In this document: positions 45,835 through 56,714 of the stretch, piece after piece | Position numbering within the stretch: the first letter of the stretch is position 1 | How the letters are laid out: each line of letters opens with the position of its first letter | Source of the DNA: Atriophallophorus winterbourni | Lineage: Eukaryota > Platyhelminthes > Trematoda > Plagiorchiida > Microphallidae | NCBI GenBank assembly: GCA_013407085.1 | Contig: JACCGJ010023304.1 | Span: 62,001-126,000 of the forward strand | Reading direction: 5' to 3' | Length of the DNA stretch: 64,000 bases | Notes under the pieces: generated by a model | The model's input: the letters and a program-made list of their open reading frames with translations, nothing else | Told to the model about the DNA's origin: nothing | Databases searched by the model: none | Translations under genes and position numbers: made by a program

Positions 45835-45975
45835 TCACATCCCCATCATCTACACACCACTACCGGTTTCTGGCTGTTTGCCGTAGTCAGGTGGAGACAG
45901 TAAGATCAGTTTCAGTGAGCCTTGAAACAGTGGAAAAGCGGCAAATATAGTTAAACTTGAACGCCACTGTTCTGT
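45835..45975 (-). repeat. 241-bp satellite fragment (hammerhead region)
   Basis: The minus strand reads CTTACTGTCTCCAC-CTGACTA, then CGGCAAACAGCCA, GAAA, CCGGTA, GTGGTGTG. All stems are kept, but the conserved G of the core (CTGACGA) is T, which should abolish cleavage. Confidence 0.85.
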
Positions 45976-45986
45976 GGGGTTCTTAC

Positions 45987-46238
45987 TGTGGAGTGGCTGT
46001 CAGTACGCTTACTCATTGTGCAATCAGAATGCAGTAGCTGTCAGTGTATCTATCTCTGTATTATATTCTATTCTATTCCATGAATGATTCATATGTTCCT
46101 TGACGTGATGTGAATACACATCTGACGCTCTGATCTTGACCTTTTAACATGGTGACGAGGATGATCGACGAGAAAACGTCGGATAGAACTGACAACGCCC
46201 TTTTAGCGGCTTTATTGTTCGACCACCTGCACCACTCA
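45987..46238 (+). mobile_element. 5' fragment of the small LTR retrotransposon (copy 4)
   Basis: LTR at 45987-46149, then ATGGTGACGAGGATGATCGA and about 70 bp of the interior (AACGTCGGATAGAACTGAC), cut where PLE sequence begins at about 46239. No 3' LTR, so truncated by recombination or by the PLE. Confidence 0.85.
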
Positions 46239-46601
46239 GAAACGTGACATATTGGAAGCATTTCATATTTTCTTTAACAACTTGGATCCCGAAATCCAAG
46301 TTACAAAGGAGATTGAGTCGACAGAAGGGACACTCCCATTCTTGGACTGTCTCGCGCGAAAGCAGAATGGTAAAATGAGCACTACGTTCTATCGTAAGCC
46401 AATCGACACAGATGCGGTCTTGCGATACTCATCAGCGCACCCCCAAAAAGTATTCAATTCAGTTGCGAAATCGCTGTTCTACAAAGTTGAACGCTTGTGC
46501 AGCAGTGCTACCGATATAATGGAAGCCCATCAGGAAGTTAGTCGTCGACTTGTTGATCATGGTTACCCTAAGAGCCTAATTAAACGCCAACTGAAACAAT
46601 A
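46239..46601 (+). pseudogene. PLE RT C-terminal part
   Basis: Starts in the RT after the YVDD region (RDILEAFHIFFNNLDPEIQ), then ESTEGTLPFLDCLARKQNG, TTFYRKPIDTDAVLRYSS and RRLVDHGYPKSLIKRQLKQ. The text parallels the PLE at 23.1-22.7 kb. It is interrupted by a hAT derivative at 46602 and resumes at 47530-47570 (KYPSPKTEKVW). Confidence 0.85.
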
Positions 46602-47529
46602 CAGACAATAACGAATACTTCGCTTTGGGATTTAAAGCGAAGCGAAGTTGCGAAGCGAAGTTGCGAAGCGAAGCGAATATTGTTGAATATTCGCTTCGCT
46701 ATCGCCATGGCGAAGGGCAAAAAAAATTCGCTAAAAATTCGCTATACTTCGCTTCGCTTAAAACGAAGTGCAAGTTCAAACTTCCCCGTAAACGAATATT
46801 AGCGAAGTCTTCGCTGAAAGCGAAGAGTGTTCATTTTTGTACTTTAATATTTTAACCCTTTGTCTGTGGGAATTGTTTTTGATGTTGACACTTGTTGACA
46901 ACAGACAATAACGAATGTCACTTTTTTTTGGAGCGAAGCGAAGTGCGAAGCGAATTTTCGAAGTGTCCTAACTGCCCTTCGCAATGACGAATATTATCGA
47001 AGCGAATATCCGAAGTGCAGTTCGCAATGGTGAAGCGAATATTCGCTCCGCTTCGCAACTTCAGCTTCGCTTTAAATCCCAAAGCGAAGTATTCGTTATT
47101 GTCTGGTTGACACTCGACTGGCTCTATAAAGAGTCCTGCGAGGATCCGATGACAGACACCGCCAGACAAGTGCACACCAATGGTGACTGAAGGTACCGAC
47201 GTAAGCCAATGAGCAACCGACTGCTTGTTTAATAGCTATAAGCTAACATTTGAGGTGGTAACTAGAGTACCGTCAGTAGACAAAGAGTTGTAATTTTTGT
47301 ACTTTAATATTTTAAATGTATTCGCGTAGGTGTGTGGCTGGATGCGAAGGCCGTGGGTGTTTTGAACTGCTTGTGTGTTTGCCGCTCTGCGTGGGTGCTT
47401 CGCCATTGCGAAGTGCACTCCGGATATTCGCTTTGATACTATTCGCCATTGCAAAGGGCAGTTAGGGAACTTCAAAAATTCGCTTCGCACTTCGCTTCGC
47501 TTCAAAAAAGTGACATTCGTTATTGTCTG
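46602..47529 (+). mobile_element. Internally deleted hAT derivative (928 bp) in a PLE
   Basis: Ends are CAGACAATAACGAA (46602) and TTCGTTATTGTCTG (to 47529), the TIRs of the hAT at 58360-63081. The left 280 bp and right 150 bp match that element; the transposase is missing. The 8 bp on the right are GTTAAATA; the left flank retains only AATA, and comparison with the uninterrupted PLE at 22.73 kb suggests a 6-bp loss there. A second, smaller element is nested at 46902-47105. Confidence 0.85.
46902..47105 (-). mobile_element. 204-bp hAT MITE with 8-bp target duplication
   Basis: TIRs CAGACAATAACGAAT / ATTCGTTATTGTCTG. Orientation is reversed relative to its host element: its right-end sequence comes first. 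The flanks GTTGACAA (46894-46901) and GTTGACAC (47106-47113) match at seven of eight bases. The unoccupied site GTTGACAC is present at 59046-59053 in the autonomous hAT, which proves the insertion. Confidence 0.92.
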
Positions 47530-47570
47530 GTTAAATACCCATCACCCAAAACGGAAAAAGTTTGGCGTGC

Positions 47571-48853
47571 TAGGAATCTCAGCACTACGCACACCTCATG
47601 GTCTAACTACGACTGCGTTCGAGGCTGCCGAAGCTCTTGCAGGTTACTACTTCAAAGTTTTTTTGCCCCAATTAATCAGTGCATCTTACGCCGTATTAGA
47701 TCGGCTTTTCCAATGAAATACTAAATGAAATCTCAATAAACAATGAGTGTGTCATGCTCAGACTTCTTCGTTTGAATACCGCAAAGTCACCAGGAGCAGA
47801 TGGAATCACTCCTTTTATCCTCAAACGATGCGCATCCTCATTGTGTGGTACACTCAGCAGGTTATTCTAAATTTCGCTCGAAAATAGTATCGTTCCCGCG
47901 GAATAAAAATCTGGCATCATCACACCAATCTACAAGGGCGGGAGTCGATCTGACGCTGCGAACTATAGACCAGTTACGTTGTTGCCAGTAATTTCTAAAG
48001 TGATAGAGAGGTTAGTAGCGGAAAAGATCACCCATCACCTCGAAAACAATAGACTGCTTGCGACTGAACAGCACGGTTTCAGGGAACATCACTCATGTCT
48101 ATCTAACCTCTTGCTCAACTTAAACGACTGGACTGAGTGTGTGAACAATGGTTACTCCATTCACGCATGCTTTTTAGACATGTCAAAGGCTTTCGACCGC
48201 ATCAATCATAGTATTTTAATCCAGAAACTTGAATTGCACGGGATAACAGGAAAACTTCTTGCTTGGCTAGGAAACTATTTACGCGACAGGAGTGTCCAAG
48301 TCAGAGTTGACGGCGCCTAATCGAAACCATTTAAAATTACGAGCGGAGTGCCCCAGGGTTCGGTCCTCGGACCGATTTTGTTTTTGATCTACGCAAACGA
48401 CATTCCCGAGCGTGTTAAATGCAAGATTATGTTATTTGCAGACGATATAAAGCTTTGGAGAAGCATACGTGTGAACTGTGAAACTTTGCAGAAGGATCTA
48501 AGCACATTGCACGATTGGTCTTTGAGAAACAAACTACCATTCAACTTCCAAAAGTGCAAGGTGTTAAACATTTGAAAGACTGTTAATCACAAATACACTC
48601 TTGGGTCCCACCAACTCGTCTGGACAACTGAAGAGAAGGATTTGCGTGTTTGGACCAGTTCAAGTCTGAAGACTTCACTGCAGTGCAAAGCGGCTTACAA
48701 AAAGGCGTCACAAGTATTGGCGTTATTGAGACGAATTTTCGGCAGATTCACCAATCAGTCGGTGCCCCGTATCATGAACACCTATCTGAGACCAGCGATG
48801 GAGTACGCTGTTCAGGCTTGGTCACCCTGGATTCAGAAAGACATCAATCTTCT
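47571..48853 (+). pseudogene. CR1-clade RT fragment D, 5' truncated
   Basis: Starts in the endonuclease-RT linker (ISALRTPHGLTTTAFEA), then LPVISKVIERLVAEKI, EQHGFREHHSCLSNLL, FLDMSKAFDRINHS, a TAA at 48318, [17 protein letters not shown], the active site LFADDIKLW near 48445 and MEYAVQAWSPWIQKDINLL (frame-shifted) ending at about 48853. It joins a PLE at 47570. Confidence 0.85.
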
Positions 48854-49000
48854 GCCGTTGATAAGTAAGTATCGAGTGCATTGAAATAATAGTTAAATCG
48901 TGTTTGACAAATCACAACTACGCATATGTGATCCCTGAGAAACGATCGTTTTTTATATTGTTGACTTTCATTGAGAGTTAACTGCTTACACATATAGATC

Positions 49001-49297
49001 CTATTTATGATTAACTATTATCAATTTGACGCAAGAAATTGTCCATAAACAAAAAAGTTCAATAAATGTAGTTGTGGACCAATATGGAATTGCACGTTCT
49101 AGCGTCTCTATTAATGTTCCGACTAATCCATGACTGGGTGTAGTAAACGTATGCTTGTAACCAAGCGAATGTAGCCACTGATTAACAGGTGAACCAGAGA
49201 CGCCGGTCGCGTTATCACTCATGTCAGTTGTGAGGCTAAAATGTTCGTAACTAGATAATTTTGAATTCCGACTTTGGTTTAGTAATAAGGTATACAC
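49001..49297 (-). pseudogene. Gypsy integrase fragment
   Basis: DMSDNATGVSGSPVNQWLHSLGYKHTFTTPSHG, then LIETLERAIPYWSTT, parallels the second half of the integrase core (DNG...F, P-H...N-G..ER). The NGLVER glutamate motif has become VGTLIET. It belongs to a different lineage from the integrase at 49422-50123. Confidence 0.6.
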
Positions 49298-49421
49298 CTG
49301 GCCATATGTGGCGAGTGTTTTAATAACAATAAATAAAATTGAATCAATTAAATGATAATGATAAATTAATGATACTGCTGTTCAAATGATTGATATCGCG
49401 TGTCCATATTAGGTTACCAAC

Positions 49422-50123
49422 TTATACTTTGTTCATAACTTTTCTAACATTCCTGACTATTGTTCCTGATAACCAATGCTCCATATTGTATCGTATATTC
49501 CGTACATAAACTCTATTCCCAATGTTAAACATTCTTTGTTTTGCACCATGATAGTTGTTAAACTGATGCTCCATTTTACGACTGTATTTCGGTTTTCGCA
49601 CAGTTACTGGTTTCAAGGCATCAAATGTCTGCCTTAGCTTCCTTCCCAAAAATAGTTTTGCTGATGGCCTGTTATCGTCTGTGGAATGTATCGCTGTTGA
49701 CTTGCAAGATAATAAGAATATGTCCAAGAAGTCGTGATACGTTCCATCTAGCTTTGCTTTGACTCTAGCTCGCTTTAATGTGTTCACAAACCTTTCAACC
49801 TGTCCGTTTGACTGGGGGTGGTTGACATGTTTTATTCTGCACGATCTGTAAAACTGTTTAAAAACAGAAGATGTAAATTGTGAGACGTTGTCAGACACAA
49901 TCGCGGATAGCACCGATTGAGTTGAAGCAACTTGCATTGGAAACACTTCGGGCCACTTTGATTCTGCATCAACAATGACGAAGTAATATATACTTTCAAT
50001 CGGACCTGCCAAATCAATGTGGATTCGTAACCACGGGCCTTCTGATATTGGCCAAGTGCTGAAATCACATAAAGGGTTATCGACGCTAGATTGTTCGCAA
50101 ATATGCAGAATTGGAATTCTCAT
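49422..50123 (-). pseudogene. Gypsy integrase, long open frame
   Basis: A 233-codon frame contains the integrase core: WLRIHIDLAGPIES (first Asp), AIVSDNVSQFTS (second Asp; usual Gly is Val) and HPQSNGQVERFVNTLKRA (Glu). The C-terminal module GNRVYVRN and WLSGTIVRNV follows. Upstream a protease-RT linker trace (about 50130-50240, ITELDFLNVLGFDRI) and a Gag piece lie in other frames. RT and RNase H are absent between them. Confidence 0.8.
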
Positions 50124-50296
50124 AAATCAAGTTTATTAATCCGGTCAAATCCAAGAACATTCAAGAAATCGAGTTCGGTAATGTAACAATACCCATTTGA
50201 ATGCACGCCACTAAATGAAATGTTACATTGCAGCATTCCACAGTGTAGACATGCACTTCCGGGTTTGTTCTGTTGTAATATGTTGCATTTAAATTG

Positions 50297-50521
50297 TTAG
50301 ATAATTCTCTTATCTGATTGAATCCCATTTATATTTGAGACTGTAAGGTCTTTTAGTTTAAAACGTTCGCACTGCTGATTTACTCTGCCAGTGTATGGTA
50401 TGATATCTTCATCAACTCCCATTGTGATTTGCATACAGTTGTATCTGATATTGAACAAAGATGAGCGTTCGCCGAAAATTCTGCTGAGGCATTCAACGGT
50501 TTGTATCAAATCATCTACCAA
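50297..50521 (-). pseudogene. Gypsy Gag fragment
   Basis: The frame has LSRIFGERSSLFNIRYNCMQ in parts, GVDEDIIPYTGRVNQQCERF and LKDLTVSNI, matching the middle of Mag/Gypsy Gag proteins (DED-Y-RVN-C--F). It belongs to the element whose integrase lies at 49422-50123. Confidence 0.6.
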
Positions 50522-50662
50522 GATTCAGGTGAGTTGCGTTCTATTACTCTACATTCTTCCGAGAATACTTAATCAAGTAAACCTGTCACATGATCCGAAA
50601 GACTGATGAACAAACCTATTAAAGATTACAAAGATCCAAGGGAACTGCGGTGGATGTGATGA

Positions 50663-50960
50663 TTCAATTCAATTCAATTCAATTCCATTTAATGGTCTAA
50701 AAAGCACATAGCTTTACAAAAACCACAGAATAATATGTGAGTTACAAATAACATAGGTAGTAAAACGGGGTTTGTTTGCTTACTGATTAGTTCAGGAATC
50801 ACGTAAAAAAACATAAAGCAGAAATTGTTTTCAACCGGTTTGATAGGGTAAATATGTATAGTTTACTTTAGGTTCAGTGGGAGATCCCACTGGTATGACC
50901 AGTTTATGACTCGCTCAAGGTCGTGCATCAAGGTATCTCCATCCGTTGATCCGACCATTT
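50663..50960 (-). mobile_element. CR1 3' end with (GAATT)n tail
   Basis: AATTC repeats at 50663-50690 and about 170 bp of 3' UTR match the fragment at 37053. Beyond 50870 the minus strand reads MHDLERVINWSYQWDLPLNL, an RT thumb-type sequence, not directly continuous with the UTR in CR1. Severely truncated. Confidence 0.65.
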
Positions 50961-51249
50961 CCTGATTAACTTCCACAGAACTAAAGAAACGTGCTCTGCA
51001 CTCGTGAGTTTTTAAACGGTTACCTGAACACTGCAGAAGAATGAATGAAATGCATTGACTTTTTCCTGTTCAGTCCAAGCCGCGTTGCCATCATCCAGCA
51101 CTAACCTACATATTTCTTCCTTAAAGATCGTTTGTGCTGAACATAGCCATAAAAAGCTTTCAATTTATTCTTTGCTTTTTAGCAAGTCTGCATTCGAAGT
51201 TCCTTTTAGCTTTCGTTTGCAGCGCAACAGATAAATGTCTGGTCTGTAT

Positions 51250-51595
51250 GTACTGCGGTCTAGATGTTTTTATTTACGTTAATCTGCCTCCGGACACATC
51301 GCAATATCAATTTGAGGGTAGAAGAATACGAGGAATAGAAGGTTCATTGAAACAAAACTTGCTGTTCAACAAATTTCGAAATATAATTTTTTTTCACATC
51401 CATTGGCTTTCTTAACCTAAGGCAGTAAATTGGACATGGCCATATTTCAAAGTGCGATAAAATTGTGTTGTGTTGAGACGAGTGAAATGTTGCTCTCTTA
51501 GCTGATTGTGCATCATGGTTAACGTTCCATTAGTGAAGCTGCATGGAATTTAGTGAGCTTTTTTAACTATCATGTAGCTTGTGACTAAATGAGAC
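51250..51595. repeat. Dispersed repeat, copy 2 of a direct pair
   Basis: Matches 43275-43620 over its length with scattered substitutions. Confidence 0.75.
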
Positions 51596-51804
51596 ACGAA
51601 TAAGAATTTTACAACTAATTACGAGATACCAACAGTGACTTCTAATTCCAGTTATTAGCTTAGGTCTTGGAACGAGATACACACAGCGGTTGAACCAACA
51701 AGCAGTCTGTACTGCTAATCTTTTCGTATGTCACGCATTGCAGGATAAGAAACCTACATGCGGAATTTGTTTTGCATTGCGATGTTCAATGGTGTAAATA
51801 TATG

Positions 51805-51957
51805 TGTGGAGTGGCTGTCAGCATGAATACTCATTGTCCAATCAGAATGCAGTAGTTGTCAGTGTGTTTATCTCTGTATTGTAATTCCAATGATGATTCA
51901 TATGTTTGTTGACGTGTAGTGAATACACATGTGTCGCTCTGATCTAGACTTTTCTAT
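51805..51957 (+). repeat. 5' LTR of small LTR element copy 3
   Basis: TGTGGAGTGG...TTTTCTATA; the terminal CA is changed. Confidence 0.92.
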
Positions 51958-51960
51958 ATA

Positions 51961-52641
51961 GTGACGAGGATGAACGACGAGGAAGCGTCGAATAGAACTG
52001 AAAACGCCCGTTTTAGCGGCTTTAATGTTCGACCACCGGCAACACTCGCAATGGAAGGTGATGAAGGATTGGCAGAGAGATGGACACTGTGGAAGGAACA
52101 GTTTAGCGACATTCGGACGTTGGCGAATCTGACGAATACCGATAAAGCGTAACAAATGGTGACGCTGAGGAATGCGCTCGGTGAACAGGCGACGAAGTTC
52201 ATACAGTGTTTCACATTTGATGAGAACGAAGACGTAGACGACTGGGAAGCAATCTCCGCGAAGCTCGAAGAACATTGCCTCGGTCAAGCGAACCAGCGAT
52301 GGAAACTGTGGAAGCAACCGTTAAGCCACTTTCGAACGTTGGCGAATCTGACGAATACCGATAAAACGTATCAAATGGTGACGCTGAGGAATGCGCTTGG
52401 TGAACAGGCGACGAAGTTCATACAGTGTTTCACATTTGATGAGAACGAAGATGCAGATGTCTTGGAAACAATCTTCGCGAAGCTCGAAGAATATTGCCTC
52501 GGTCAAGTGAACGATACATTTGAACGATATAAATTCAATTGTCGCGTCCAAGATGCCGATGAGCCGATGAAACATGAAAGAGATCCAGAGCCTCCAAACG
52601 AAATAAATTTGCGCAACCGCACGGTACGTAAGTTCATTTGA
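51961..52641 (+). pseudogene. Gag-like protein with two modules, one stop
   Basis: The frame runs MTRMNDEEASNRTENARFS... to a TAA at 52150 (where copy 2 reads Y), then continues MVTLRNALGEQATKF to the end at 52641. The duplication junction (LGQANQRWKLWKQ) is at the same place as in copy 2, so both descend from a common two-module source. Apart from the single stop it is intact. Confidence 0.7.
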
Positions 52642-52653
52642 AAAACGGAAGGA

Positions 52654-52805
52654 TGTGGAGTGGCTGTCAGCATAAATACTCATTGTCCAATCAGAATGCA
52701 GTAGTTGTCAGTGTGTCTATCTCTGTATTGTAATTCCAATGATGATTCATATGTTTGTTGTTGTAGTGAATACAAATATGCTGCTCTGATCTTGACTTTT
52801 CTACA
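52654..52805 (+). repeat. 3' LTR of small LTR element copy 3
   Basis: TGTGGAGTGG...TTTTCTACA, with a 3-4-bp gap near 52760 relative to the 5' LTR. Confidence 0.94.
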
Positions 52806-53180
52806 ATATGCTCCAAGAGCTATGATCCATCTCTGAACTATTGCTGCAGTAGATTTTGTCAATGAAGACGTCGGATTGTAAATAAGTTACAGTGCTTCAT
52901 GATCGGCTGCTATAGTGAATTCATGGCCATATAAATATTTGTGTACACGCACGACAGCCCAATAAACAGCAAGCGCTTCTAGATGAATCTGAGCATAACT
53001 TTGTTCCGCTTTACTCATTTGACGTGAAATATGCAATACCGGATGAACATATTGCTCTAAAACAGCATCAATTCCATCAGGAGAAGCAGTTGAGCAATCA
53101 TCACAAGCTAAGCACGTACGGTGTATCAGCAGTTAACTGACGAGACTACTGGTGCAGCAATACTGTCCTTACAGAGGTGA

Positions 53181-53503
<323 letters not shown>

Positions 53504-53564
53504 TGCAAATGTAATTTAGTTGAAATTCATGAAAGTGGATAACGTTGTACGACCACTGAGACGC

Positions 53565-54230
53565 ATTTGTCTCGTTACATGGAATGACCTTCATTCCACA
53601 TAGACTGTCTGCATTTCTCTACCCCAAGGTAGCTACAAGTCTGGGTTACACATCACGCTGCCTATGCACTGTGCAATTGTCTGACCTACTTGAGATTCAG
53701 CGAGCCTGTTAATAATTCAATAGGAATTCGAATAATTTCACACATGAAGTAAGAAGGGGAAAGAGACATTTTACATATAATGACATCTCATTATCTCCTC
53801 TTGTTCTATGTAATCGCATTTGTCTCGTTGCATGGAATGACCTGCATTCCACATAGACTGTCTGCATTTCTATACCCCAAAGTAGCTACAAGTCTGGGTT
53901 ACACATCACGCTGCCTATGCACTGTACAATTGTCTGACCTACTTGACATGTCAACGCATTTATGTAACGTTTTAATTATGATACAGATTTTAAACCAGTG
54001 TCAATATGCCGTCACCGATTTAAGGCTGATATTCTGTGTGGTGAAATTATTGCATACACTGTAATCTCTCAGGCTGAGACTGTCTATCGATTCAAGCGAG
54101 TGAGGGGGTGACGCTTTCGCGCAAACTCGCAATCTTATTGGACGAAAGTGCGCACCTTGTACAGGCTAACAGACTACAGGGGGCAAATGAAACTAAACGC
54201 TCTACCACATGTAGTGAATGTGTTATATTA
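53565..54230 (+). repeat. Dispersed repeat with an internal partial tandem copy
   Basis: 53565-53690 and 53815-53950 are near-identical about 130-bp segments (CACATAGACTGTCTGCATTTCT, GGTTACACATCACGCTGCC in parts), 250 bp apart. With 54060-54225 they form the inverted counterpart of 43700-44260. Confidence 0.7.
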
Positions 54231-54359
54231 TAACTGTAGATAAATCATTTTGTATACTAGTGTATTTGGAAAGAATTCAACGATAATCTTGCAGGAAGAA
54301 TGAAAGAATCTTATCGTGAAATTAAATCCGGATAAATGTTGATTGTACTGGATACACTG

Positions 54360-54440
54360 TAAAGCTTGTTTCCGTCTGTTTGGTGTCAGCAGGTGGAGAC
54401 GGTAAGATGAGATGACATTCAGCGAGCCTTATTTCAGTTG
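54360..54440 (-). repeat. 241-bp satellite fragment
   Basis: On the minus strand CTTACCGTCTCCAC-CTGCTGA-CACCAAACAGACG-GAAAC resembles the hammerhead region but with CTGCTGA for the core and a broken stem II. No further unit is present. Confidence 0.7.
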
Positions 54441-54484
54441 ATAAGTGGTACGCTAAACCATCGTTTGGCTTGTATAGCTGTCTA

Positions 54485-54680
54485 TTAAACAAAGAAGTGG
54501 TTCCTATGTACACAACTTGCTACACCGTTGATGATTTGTTGTACACTCAAACTTGTACGATCCTTCAAGGTCATATCGGAATTGAGTGACTTCCTCGCTA
54601 ATTCTGAAACGCTTGTATTGCCCACGTTTGGGAACAAGGAGCTTACGTCAAAGCTGACCATCATCACATCCTCCTAGATT
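54485..54680 (-). pseudogene. PLE RT N-terminal palm fragment
   Basis: MMMVSFDVSSLFPNVGN, the PLE RT motif with the first catalytic Asp (usually SFDVSSLFT), then DRTSLSVQQIINGVAS, which parallels the PLE text next to the satellite at 23.3 kb. It ends at about 54485, close to a satellite fragment. Confidence 0.8.
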
Positions 54681-54689
54681 GTTAAGGTA

Positions 54690-55640
54690 CTTAATCGACC
54701 AACAAAATCTAAAAGATAAAACTCGGATGTTTATATTGGGCAAACGTCTAGCATCGCTCTCTTTCTCACAAAGCATGGTAACCGAATTTCAACTATGTAC
54801 CCACCTTTAAAGCTTATTTATCCTCTCACATAACAAAATCCTATTGAATAACAGTTATAAAAAGACTGTTTGATAAAAGGAAACATATATTTAGAGATTT
54901 ATTTAACAAAATTTGTCAGTTTTCTCAGTTTTGTTTTACTTTCAAATTGATATTCCGATGTAGCCAGTGACCCGAAATGTGAATACCTGTAAAACAAATC
55001 GGGTTATCTTTCGTGAGTGTTACGAAATAACACTAAAGAAAATACTCACGTTATCACTGAGTGGTTTCACTGTTGCATGGATAGTTGCGATTGATAATTT
55101 TCACCGTTATCGGTTCTCCTCTCGATTGGTTCGTTGGGGATTGCGATGGCGTATGGCGGAAAGAATAAGATAAAAAGTTTAATTAAGTGGCTACCAGTTT
55201 CAGAGTTCCCGCGTTCAAGCGAGCGTGTTGGTGATGTTAACTGGTGAACACTATAGCCCGACACACTATGACCCAACCTTTTCACTCCGAATTCTTATAA
55301 AAACGTTGTATCAACTTCAAACAAAAATATAAACACTCTTCATGTGTTTTGACTGCGTGATCAATGCTAAGTTGATTAGGTTTGCGGGTTTGCATCAGCG
55401 GTTTGAATAGATTGGATCACATTTTCGTGGTTATAATGCCAGCCCATTGACTGGTACAAAACCAAACACGTCATCATGATAACGAAAAAATATTTCGAAC
55501 TTACACGTGGATAGTGATCACGAATCACATTTTCGAACGATTCCAGAAACGCAGACAACGAGTTCGAATCCCATCGCTTATTACTGGACACTAAAACTCA
55601 TCATAAATAGATTAGATCATAGTTAACTGTGTAAAATTAT
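54690..55640. other. No gene recognised
   Basis: Only short frames are seen; the longest on the minus strand (55591-55376, 71 codons, MSSNKRWDSNSLSAFLESF) has no motif I know. It may be MULE 3' sequence, since it adjoins the MULE gene, but this is a guess. Confidence 0.4.
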
Positions 55641-55649
55641 ATTAAAAAT

Positions 55650-56714
55650 TCATTCAAATTTTTGCATGCAATCGAAGCACCACTTATCAGTCACAAATGG
55701 GGGGGTAATTAAACAGTGGAGATGATACCATTGGTTACAATAAGGGCATTGCTCCCATTCTATTGTTTTTCCAGCAAATTCCGGTGGTTCATCAGAACCA
55801 CACTGACCACATACTTGATCGTGGCCTAAGAACTCATCCAGATCTACTGGAGGTAGTCGAGAGGTGGATGGGATTGGGTTGTGAGAAGAAGCTGCCCGTC
55901 CACGATCGTTGATCCGGCCATCGTGAACGCCTAATACCCGAACAACGTTGCCTTCCACAGCGGGAATCGTTGCTTCTTCGTCGTAACTGGCTACCGGAGA
56001 CGATATCTGACGGTTGACGTCACTGGGCTCTATATTCAATAATATTTCCACTGGAAGAGTGTCATAACGTAGGGACGCGAGTGGCATATTGTCAAGGTCT
56101 AATGTTAAATTGAACGGAGGCATTGGACAAGGACCAGTCGTATTTAAGAAGTTATTGAAACAACGCAGGAACAGATTGAAGTATGGTGGCTCTAATTTGC
56201 GGCGCAAACGATTTATTAAATCTTCTGCGTAAGATTGACCCGATGAGAACACGCGATTAGTTCGCCTAAGAACGTCCGCAGAAGAAAATTCTACTGGCAT
56301 TACGTCATTAGTACTCCTTAACCAGCGCTTGGAAAGCGGGAGTGACGACACATCAAAGTTTTTCAATATTGCCGCAGCAAGCACGTGCCTACATGGCAAA
56401 CATTGATCAACGAAAAAGGTACATGTGCACTTCACATAATACCGAATATTGTACGACGGGGCCCCGCTTTCAAGCAACGGCTGAATGGCATGCAGTTCCG
56501 AAGGAGTGAGTCGTCTGTTTCGGGAATGCCACGATCCGGCTTCACCAGTTACTATTTCATGGTTATGGACCATGTTACTAGTAGTAATCCGAAATTGCAC
56601 GCCATGGCGACCAATGTTGAAAAAAACTTCGCAATTGGTTGCGGTGGAAGTTCGACGACGAATTCCAAGTGTAGGCCTCTGTACGGATCCTTTTCGTTGA
56701 CACTCATATTTCAT
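55650..56714 (-). CDS. MULE transposase-derived protein: FAR1-like, SWIM and PHD domains
   Basis: An uninterrupted 354-codon frame. Residues 1-60 are a FAR1-type DNA-binding end (YECQRKG...MVHNHEI). Residues 95-110 form a SWIM zinc finger (CTC...CLPCRH). Residues about 300-350 form a C4HC3 PHD finger (CGQC...CPYCNQWYHLHC...WCFDCM). FAR1 plus SWIM identifies a MuDR-like transposase, but the central DDE domain is absent: FAR1 text (SYNIRYYV) runs straight into KCTC. A start further up (56845, MSANDITERFQHTIGNRL) is one frameshift away. It could be a decayed deletion copy or a repurposed protein. Confidence 0.75.
   Translation of the reverse strand: MKYECQRKGSVQRPTLGIRRRTSTATNCEVFFNIGRHGVQFRITTSNMVHNHEIVTGEAGSWHSRNRRLTPSELHAIQPLLESGAPSYNIRYYVKCTCTFFVDQCLPCRHVLAAAILKNFDVSSLPLSKRWLRSTNDVMPVEFSSADVLRRTNRVFSSGQSYAEDLINRLRRKLEPPYFNLFLRCFNNFLNTTGPCPMPPFNLTLDLDNMPLASLRYDTLPVEILLNIEPSDVNRQISSPVASYDEEATIPAVEGNVVRVLGVHDGRINDRGRAASSHNPIPSTSRLPPVDLDEFLGHDQVCGQCGSDEPPEFAGKTIEWEQCPYCNQWYHLHCLITPPFVTDKWCFDCMQKFE

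Larger units (their letters stand above)
51805..52805 (+). mobile_element. Small LTR retrotransposon with Gag only, copy 3 (1001 bp)
   Basis: LTRs at 51805-51957 (about 153 bp; its end is mutated to CTATA) and 52654-52805 (152 bp). A perfect 5-bp target duplication ATATG lies at 51800-51804 and 52806-52810. The interior has the same two-module Gag frame as copy 2. Host: Gypsy RNase H, whose frame reads through once the element and one TSD are removed. Confidence 0.95.
51600..53140 (-). mobile_element. Gypsy RNase H region hosting a small LTR element
   Basis: The minus strand from 53130 reads LACDDCSTASPDGIDAVLEQ, HISRQMSKAEQSYAQIHLEALAVYWAV (parts), LYGHEFTIAADHEAL and MVQRWIIALGAY-like text up to 52811, all RNase H. 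After the LTR element the text resumes at 51799 (TIEHRNAKQIPHVGFLSCNA). The sister sequence at 27760 has the same AYTIEHR-TKQI-HV-FLSC stretch uninterrupted. Confidence 0.8.
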
